Under the pieces are notes generated by a model. It was not told the DNA's origin and ran no database searches. It saw nothing but the letters and a program-made list of their open reading frames with translations. This document shows, in pieces, positions 58,881 through 64,000 of a DNA stretch of 64,000 nt (position 1 is the stretch's first letter; each line of letters starts with the position of its first letter). The stretch covers positions 62,001 through 126,000 of the forward strand of contig CBDFGE010000006.1 of the NCBI GenBank assembly GCA_965247055.1, written 5' to 3'. The DNA is from CBDFGE01 sp965247055 (lineage in GTDB: Bacteria > Chloroflexota > Dehalococcoidia > Lucifugimonadales > JAGWBF01). Made by a program: the position numbers and the translations under genes.

Positions 58881-60035
58881 ATGAAAGACGGCAAGGTCGG
58901 CGTGGGACTCATCGGCGCCAGCGTGGCCACCGACCGGTGGGGCGGGAGGATCCACGGCCCCATTTACAATACCCTCCCTGAGACCAGTCTAGTAGCCGTG
59001 TGCACCTCTCGTGAGGAGACGGCTCGAACCGCGGCGGACGCCCTGGGCGCCCGTCACGCCCTCACCGACTACCGCAAGCTGGTCCAGATGGACGAGGTGG
59101 ACCTGGTGATCGTGGCGCTCCGGGTTGACCTCCACCACCCCATGGTGATGGAGGCTCTGGAGGCGGGAAAGCACGTGTTCTGTGAGTGGCCCCTGGCGGT
59201 CACCGGCGAGCAGGCGCAGCAGATGTACGATCTGGCCCGGGAGAAGAACCTCTGTCACGCCGTAGGGCTCCAGGCCCGCTGCACGCCGCCCATCATGTAT
59301 TTCAGGGACCTGGTGGCCCAGGGATACATCGGCCGCCCCCTCGTGGTCAACGTGATGTTCACCCACGACAGGGGTTTCTGGAGGAAGCTGTCCAACGCCC
59401 TGTTTGTGGACAAGAAGGAGTTGGGAGGCAGTGGCCTCAACGGGCACGCGGTGGATGCGGCGCTGTTCTGCATGGGCGAGCTACAGAGCCTCTCCTCTGA
59501 TATGGACACCCTTATCAAAGAGGGGACGTTGGACGACACGGGGGAGACTGTCGAGGTGACCTTCGATGACAACGTGGCCCTGATAGGACAGTTCAAGAAC
59601 GGTGCCAAGCTCACGGCACAGATAAGCTGGACGGCGGACCCACCCCGAGGCGTGCAGATTATCGCCTATGGCACCGAGGGATGCATCATCGCCTCCAACG
59701 AGGGAGACTACCACTTCAGAGACATCACCCTGTGGGGTGCAAAGCGGATGCCGACCACCGACGGGAACCGTGGCACGAGGCGGGTGGAGGCGGCGCCGCG
59801 GGTGCTTCCAGTGCCCGCCAGCTACAACTGGACGCCCGAGTTTGCGGAGGACAGCTCCCAGTTTCCCGTGGCCCAGGTGGTGAGGCGGCTGGCCCGAGGT
59901 ATCACCGACGGGGCTGAGGTGCGCCCCAACTTCCTCGACGGGCTGCGCCTACACCGGTTGCTTGAGTCGATGGAGGAGTCGTCTCGGAGCCGCCGGTGGG
60001 TGGATGTGGCCCCCGGTGGTGTCGGCAGCGACTAG
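58881..60035 (+). CDS. Gfo/Idh/MocA-family NAD(P)-dependent dehydrogenase
   Basis: 384 residues. N-terminal Rossmann domain (VGVGLIGASVATDRWGG, DEVDLVIVALRVDLHHPMVM) with the family's EKP motif replaced by CEWPLAV, then the alpha/beta substrate domain (ELGGSGLNGHAVDAALFCMG). It oxidises a hydroxyl of a sugar, cyclitol or similar compound. The EKP lysine is lost (Trp), which is tolerated in some members but may alter cofactor handling. The ATG at 58881 follows AAGGGGGAAG. Its stop overlaps the convergent molybdenum hydroxylase gene. Confidence 0.88.
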   Translation: MKDGKVGVGLIGASVATDRWGGRIHGPIYNTLPETSLVAVCTSREETARTAADALGARHALTDYRKLVQMDEVDLVIVALRVDLHHPMVMEALEAGKHVFCEWPLAVTGEQAQQMYDLAREKNLCHAVGLQARCTPPIMYFRDLVAQGYIGRPLVVNVMFTHDRGFWRKLSNALFVDKKELGGSGLNGHAVDAALFCMGELQSLSSDMDTLIKEGTLDDTGETVEVTFDDNVALIGQFKNGAKLTAQISWTADPPRGVQIIAYGTEGCIIASNEGDYHFRDITLWGAKRMPTTDGNRGTRRVEAAPRVLPVPASYNWTPEFAEDSSQFPVAQVVRRLARGITDGAEVRPNFLDGLRLHRLLESMEESSRSRRWVDVAPGGVGSD

Positions 60036-60805
60036 CCCCGCTCCTTCTCCCACAGCGCCTGCAGGACATTGGCCGGAGACATGGGAAGCTTACACAATCT
60101 TACCCCCACGGCGTCGTGGATGGCGTTGGCGACGGCCGCCATGCGAGGTATGATGGACACCTCGCCGACCCCCCGGACCCCATACGGGTGCCCCGGATTG
60201 GGTACCTCGACGATCACCGTGTCGATCATGGGCAGGTCCAGGCTGGTGGGCATGCGATAATCTTGGAAGCTGGGGTTCATCATCTGGCCCTGCTCGTTGA
60301 AGAAGTACTCCTCGTTGAGTGCCCAGCCGATACCCTGGACGGCACCACCCTGCATCTGCCCCTCGACATACCCCGGGTGGACCGCCTTCCCCGCATCCTG
60401 GAAGGTCGTATAGCGTAGAATGTCCACCTTGCCCGTCTCCGGGTCGACCTCGACGTCCACGATGTGAAAGGCGAAGGCGGTCCCGCCCCCCGGCGGGTTG
60501 ACGGTAGCCCGTCCCACGATGGGGCCCCCGGTGGAGTTCAGCAGCCCGGCAAGCTCCTTGAAGCCTATCTTTAGCTCCGGATCTGCCGTGTGACGAAGGA
60601 CGCCGTCCACGTAGTCGACATCCTGGGAGGCGACCTCCCAGATGCGGGCAGCCCGCTCTACCATCTGCCGTCTGATGTCCTGGGCCGCTTCGTAGCAGGC
60701 CGTGCCCGTCTTGAACGCCACCCCACTCCCGCCGGCGCCGGAGCTGTAGCCAATGGAGTCGGTGTCCCCCACCGACGGAGTGACGTCTTCGGCGGGGATG
60801 CCTAG
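60032..60805 (-). pseudogene. Molybdenum hydroxylase large subunit, 3' part (split by IS5)
   Basis: C-terminal third of a xanthine dehydrogenase/CoxL-like molybdopterin subunit: IPAEDVTPSVGDTDSIGYSS, the cofactor-binding GAGGSGVAFKTGTACYEAAQ, QGIGWALNEEYFFN and the active-site glutamate in GVRGVGEVSIIPRMAAVANA. It reads directly on from the 5' part at 62008 once the element at 60806-62007 and one CTAG copy are removed: codons across the join spell HVAEVLGIPAEDV. The restored gene is 2316 bases, 771 residues, normal for the family. Alone, this part has no proper start. Confidence 0.93.
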
Positions 60806-62007
60806 GGAACCTCTGAACAACTCGGCGCAAGCGTGGATGGGCAGAGTGGTTCCGTTCTTTGGAGACGTTCAGGCATCTTTGTGACGTTCCAGGTCGTGGT
60901 TGAGGCGTTCAGACCGTGTCTGTTGTGGCCTCGAAGCGGCTTTTCGGAGCCATCGCGGCTCCCCGGCCGTGATTTGCGCACTGCGCCCCTCTCATGTCGC
61001 CAGACGGCGCTCTGCCGTCATCAAGTTGGCCAGCCCCAGTAGCAATGCCAGCCGTTGCGCGTTCTTAGCCAACCCTCGGTAGCGCACCTTGGCGTAGCCA
61101 AAGCGCCGCTTCACGTACAGGAACGGATGCTCCACTTTCGCTCTGACCGACGCTTTGCGCTTCTCCACCAACGCCTCGTAGCTGCCAGGCTCCAGGTGCC
61201 GTCGCCGGCCGGGCCTCATCGCCACTCGCCACTCCACATCCAACTCTCGATTCTCCAACCGCTTGTCCACTCCCTGATACCCCGCATCCCCCCACACTCG
61301 TTTCTCTCCACCGTGCAGCAATCGGTGCGCTTCTGTCACATCATGCACGTTAGCTGGCGTCGTAGTCATGCTGTGTACCACTCCCGTCTCAGCGTCAGCG
61401 CCTACGTGTACTTTCATCCCGAAGCGCCACTCGTTCCCCTTCTTCGTCTGGTGCATCTCAGGGTCTCGCTCACCCGCACGATTCTTCGTCGATGACGGCG
61501 CCTCTATGATGCTCGCGTCCACGATCGTCCCCTCCCGAAGCCGCAGTCCCTGGGACTCCAGATGACGGTTGATCTCCTCGAACAGACTCTGCCCCAACTC
61601 ATGCTCTTCCAGCAGATGGCGGAAGTTCAGAATCGTCGTCTCGTCCGGCAGCGGGCCCGACAGCTTCAACCCTACGAACCGTCTCACCGACTCGACCTCG
61701 TAGAGCATGTCCTCCATACCAGGATCGCTCAAGTTGTAGAACAACTGCACGCAGTGTATCCGCACCATCGCCGACAACTCATATGGTCGACGGCCTCGGC
61801 CCGCCTTGGGATAGAACGGACGGATGCGCTCTTCCATCTGTTCCCACGGGATCAGAGCATCCATGCGCTCCAGGAATATCTCCCGGCGGGTCTTGCGCTT
61901 CTTGCTCTCGTATTCCAAGTCCGCAAATGTTGGCTGGTCCATCAATTATCTCCCCGAACACAGTGCTATTCTCTATGCTACTATGCCCAGACTTGTTCAG
62001 AATATCC
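60806..62007 (-). mobile_element. IS5-family insertion sequence, complete (1202 bp)
   Basis: Imperfect terminal inverted repeats begin GGA and share TCTGAACAA (GGAACCTCTGAACAACT at 60806-60822 against GGATATTCTGAACAAGT read inward from 62007). They are flanked by the 4-bp direct repeat CTAG (60802-60805 and 62008-62011), the C(T/A)AG duplication typical of the IS5 group. Length is close to that of IS5 itself. It carries one intact transposase gene on the minus strand and splits a molybdenum hydroxylase gene. The intact ends, duplication and reading frame argue that the insertion is recent and the element may be active. Confidence 0.95.
60992..61942 (-). CDS. IS5-family transposase
   Basis: 316 residues, closely similar in order and motifs to the IS5 transposase: DQPTFADLEYESKKRKTRRE, EERIRPFYPKAGRGRRPYEL, MLRIHC-like VRIHCVQLFYNLSDPGMED, LPDETTILNFRHLLEEH, and the DDE-type catalytic segments TIVDASIIEAPSSTKN (Asp), VWGDAGYQG (Asp) and ASVRAKVEHPFLYVKRRFG (Glu). 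All catalytic positions are present and the frame is undamaged. The ATG at 61942 follows GGGAGA; the preceding in-frame TTG is less likely. Transcribed in the same direction as the gene it interrupts. Confidence 0.96.
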   Translation of the reverse strand: MDQPTFADLEYESKKRKTRREIFLERMDALIPWEQMEERIRPFYPKAGRGRRPYELSAMVRIHCVQLFYNLSDPGMEDMLYEVESVRRFVGLKLSGPLPDETTILNFRHLLEEHELGQSLFEEINRHLESQGLRLREGTIVDASIIEAPSSTKNRAGERDPEMHQTKKGNEWRFGMKVHVGADAETGVVHSMTTTPANVHDVTEAHRLLHGGEKRVWGDAGYQGVDKRLENRELDVEWRVAMRPGRRRHLEPGSYEALVEKRKASVRAKVEHPFLYVKRRFGYAKVRYRGLAKNAQRLALLLGLANLMTAERRLAT

Positions 62008-63553
62008 CTAGCACCTCCGCAACGTGCATAGCGGCGACCGCCCTGCTGCCGCCTATGTCGGGAGAGCCCTCTACAAGACCGATGGTCCCGTCGGGGTTGA
62101 CGCTGGCGACCGCGCTGGCCGGCCCCGTCCCGTTGAACCAGCACCCGTTGGCCATTCCCCGTCCCCGGCGGGGACCCGCAATTGGAGCCGATGCGTGGGG
62201 GTGCTCCCTGGCAGCCTGGAGCACCTCGATGTTGCCGATGCTCCGGAAGGCTGGCCCGCTGACCTGGCGCGTCCCTTCCCTGGAGGCGTTCAGCAGCCGG
62301 AACTCGATGGGGTCCATTCCCAGCTTTGCACACAGCTCGTCGACCAGGGATTCGGCGGCGAAGGCCGCCGCCGGGGAACCGGGTGCCCGGTAGGCCGCCG
62401 TTTTCTGGGTATTGACCACCACGTCGTACCCCTCGACGTAGGCATTGGGAGTGTCGTAGGGGCCAAACATGGTCCGGCATCCAGAGGGTACGGGGGAGCC
62501 CGGGAAGGCACCGGCTTCGTAAATCAGGTGGGCCTCCACGGCAGTGATCCGCCCGTCCCGTGTGGCGCCCATTTTCGCCCGGATGTGGGTGGCGGCAGTG
62601 GGGCCGGTGCCCTCGAAGACCTCTTCCCGAGTCATGGTCAGCTTTACCGGCTGCCCCGTCTTGCGCGAGAGGGCGGCGGCCACCGGCTCCAGATAGCACC
62701 CGCCCTGTCCCTTTCCCCCGAATCCGCCGCCGATCTCCATGGGGATGATAGTTACCCTGGATACGGGAAGCCCCAGGATGGTGGCCGTGTGGTCCCTCAA
62801 CGCGAAATGGCCCTGGCTGCTGGACCAGATGGTCACGGTGCCTTCGCTGTTCCACCTGACTGTACCCGAATGGGGCTCTATATATCCCTGGTGGACGGGC
62901 CTGGTGTGGTATTCCCTTTCCACCACCACATCGGCCTCCTGGAACCCCTTGTCGATGTCCCCCATGCGGAACTCGAAGCGGTTCGCCACGTTGGTACCTG
63001 TAGCGGAATCGGTGTCGCCGTAAGCCCCTACGCGGAGGGCCGGGCTGGACAGGGTCAGCAGCCTCTCGTGGAGGACGGGGGCGTCCTCCTTCATGGCGTC
63101 GTAGGCGTTCAGCACCGGAGATAGAACGTCGTACTCCACGTCTATGAGGGCCAGGGCCTGCTCGGCCACGTGCACGTTGGTCGCCACCACGGCCGCCACA
63201 GCGTGCCCCCGGTAGAGGGCCTTCTCCCGGGCCATCACGTTCCGGCTGTAGAACCCGTAGTTCACCAGGGCCCCCTCTTCCTGGTCGGCCAGCCTGGCCG
63301 AGGACTCGGGAAAGTCGGCGGAGGTGACGACGGCCTTGACCCCCGCCAGGGCCAGAGCCCTGCCGGCGTCTATCGACCTGATGCGGGCGTGGGGATGGGG
63401 GCTCCTGAGTATCTTGGCGTGAAGGAGCCCGGGCAGGTAGGTGTCTGCGGCGTACCGGGCCCGGCCCGTTACCTTGTCCGTCCCGTCATGGCGGATCGGC
63501 CTGGTGCCGACCACCGTATAATCCCGTGTGGATAGGACTATGTTAGAGGTCAT
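62008..63553 (-). pseudogene. Molybdenum hydroxylase large subunit, 5' part (split by IS5)
   Basis: N-terminal two thirds of a xanthine dehydrogenase-family molybdopterin-binding subunit: GTDKVTGRARYAADTYLPGL, the aldehyde oxidase a/b hammerhead (KILRSPHPHARI), GGGFGGKGQGGCYLEPVAAA and TAAYRAPGSPAAAFAAESLV. The ATG at 63553 follows TAGGGAG. The frame runs into the insertion element at 62007 and stops ten bases later at 61997. No iron-sulfur or FAD subunit gene is in the window, though they could lie elsewhere. The YRAPG motif is of the xanthine dehydrogenase rather than the AYRCSFR CO dehydrogenase form. Confidence 0.93.
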
Positions 63554-63608
63554 GACTCCCTACCCCCAGTGTCCGGATCCGGAGCTAATGTAGCAGCATA
63601 CCCGGCCC

Positions 63609-63812
63609 TCAGGGCCCCAACGGGGGCTGCTCCGGCCACGGACTTTCGGGCCTTCCCAGGTTGGAGGCCAGCAGCGCCAGGTCCCGGGCGCCGTTAACGC
63701 CGTCGCCGTCCAGGTCCCCGACCAGCAGGCGCACTGGCGATAGCTGGGTGGTCTCTCCCGCCACGACGGTGACATTGGCCTTGCTGGCGGGTATATGTCC
63801 CGGGGCCCTCAC
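63609..63812 (-). pseudogene. C-terminal remnant of a dockerin-type-repeat protein
   Basis: About 67 codons: RAPGHIPASKANVTVVAGET continues as TQLSPVRLLVGDLDGDGVNG and ARDLALLASNLGRP. This is the usual C-terminus of secreted Chloroflexota and planctomycete proteins in which a Ca2+-binding dockerin/EF-hand-like repeat (DLDGDGVNGARD) follows a carboxypeptidase-regulatory-like beta domain. The upstream part is replaced by the IS3-type element, so the GTG at 63812 is an accident of the junction rather than a start. Confidence 0.7.
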
Positions 63813-63813
63813 C

Positions 63814-64000
63814 TCACCTTTGTGGGCTCACTGCATGGAACACCTGACCCGGTGACCGATAGCCCAGGGCTTGATGGGGCCGCTCTTGGTTGTAGAAGGC
63901 CAGATAAGTCCCAATCCCCTTTCTGGCCTCAGTCCCATTTTGGTATGCCTTCAGGTACACCTCCTCGTACTTGATGCTGCGCCACAGCCGTTCCACGAAG
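63814..64000 (-). mobile_element. 3' end of an IS3-family element with transposase C-terminus (cut by window edge)
   Basis: The frame, open to the right edge, reads FVERLWRSIKYEEVYLKAY, then AFYNQERPHQALGYRSPGQV and stops at 63814. This is the C-terminus of the rve/DDE integrase domain of IS3-type OrfB, including the catalytic-region helix after the final Glu (VERLWRSIKYEEVY). The element end is estimated at 63810-63830, where a TGTGGGCTC start (63821) resembles an IS3 terminus, but the partner repeat is outside the window. Confidence 0.85.

Overview
The window is high-GC, gene-dense chromosomal DNA from a Gram-negative-like bacterium. The gene mix points to a Chloroflexota lineage of the Dehalococcoidia/SAR202 kind. 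It combines ordinary bacterial housekeeping genes (rho, pyrG, ftsH, hflKC, gltBD, fur, rsfS, ndk, tsaB, tsaE, thiL, comEC, comF) with a PAC2-family protein, archease/RtcB, a GMC oxidoreductase, repeated nitroreductase paralogues and many catabolic oxidoreductases and hydrolases. The taxonomic call is inference; no rRNA, tRNA or CRISPR array is visible.

Layout. 1-10 kb: rho (cut by the left edge), fructose-6-phosphate aldolase, pyrG, archease with a wrecked rtcB, hflK-hflC and ftsH. 10-16 kb: gltB-gltD. 16-26 kb: a lipoprotein, a class V aminotransferase, fur, a STAND-type NTPase with TPR repeats downstream of a UMF1-type transporter, and comEC. 26-27 kb: a toxin-antitoxin-like pair under a palindromic operator. 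27-35 kb: a Ca2+/cation antiporter followed by a run of flavin/nicotinamide oxidoreductases. 35-41 kb: rsfS, the thiL-tsaE-tsaB-ndk operon, a cyclic-nucleotide-binding protein, comF and an alpha/beta hydrolase. 41-50 kb: an IS630-like HTH fragment, an MFS transporter, PAC2 and gamma-glutamyltransferase, two tandem nitroreductases, a frameshifted serine hydrolase and an SDR. 50-60 kb: two divergent catabolic operons (amidase, SMP-30, S9 peptidase against amidohydrolase, class III aminotransferase), a TPR/C-type-lectin lipoprotein and a Gfo/Idh/MocA dehydrogenase. 60-64 kb: a molybdenum hydroxylase gene split by an IS5 element, a dockerin-like gene remnant and the end of an IS3-type transposase.

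The right end and several scattered loci show active gene decay. The IS5 insertion has a clean CTAG target duplication and its removal restores one open frame. rtcB has lost an internal segment, trxB has lost its N-terminal FAD-binding part, and three loci carry apparent single-base deletions (rtcB 3' end, the toxin, the serine hydrolase). The single-base losses could also be assembly errors.

Promoters are unusually legible. Many genes are preceded by a TTGACN-like -35 and TANNNT -10 separated by 16-18 bp, and in three cases the -10 lies only 6-9 bases before the start codon, suggesting leaderless mRNAs.
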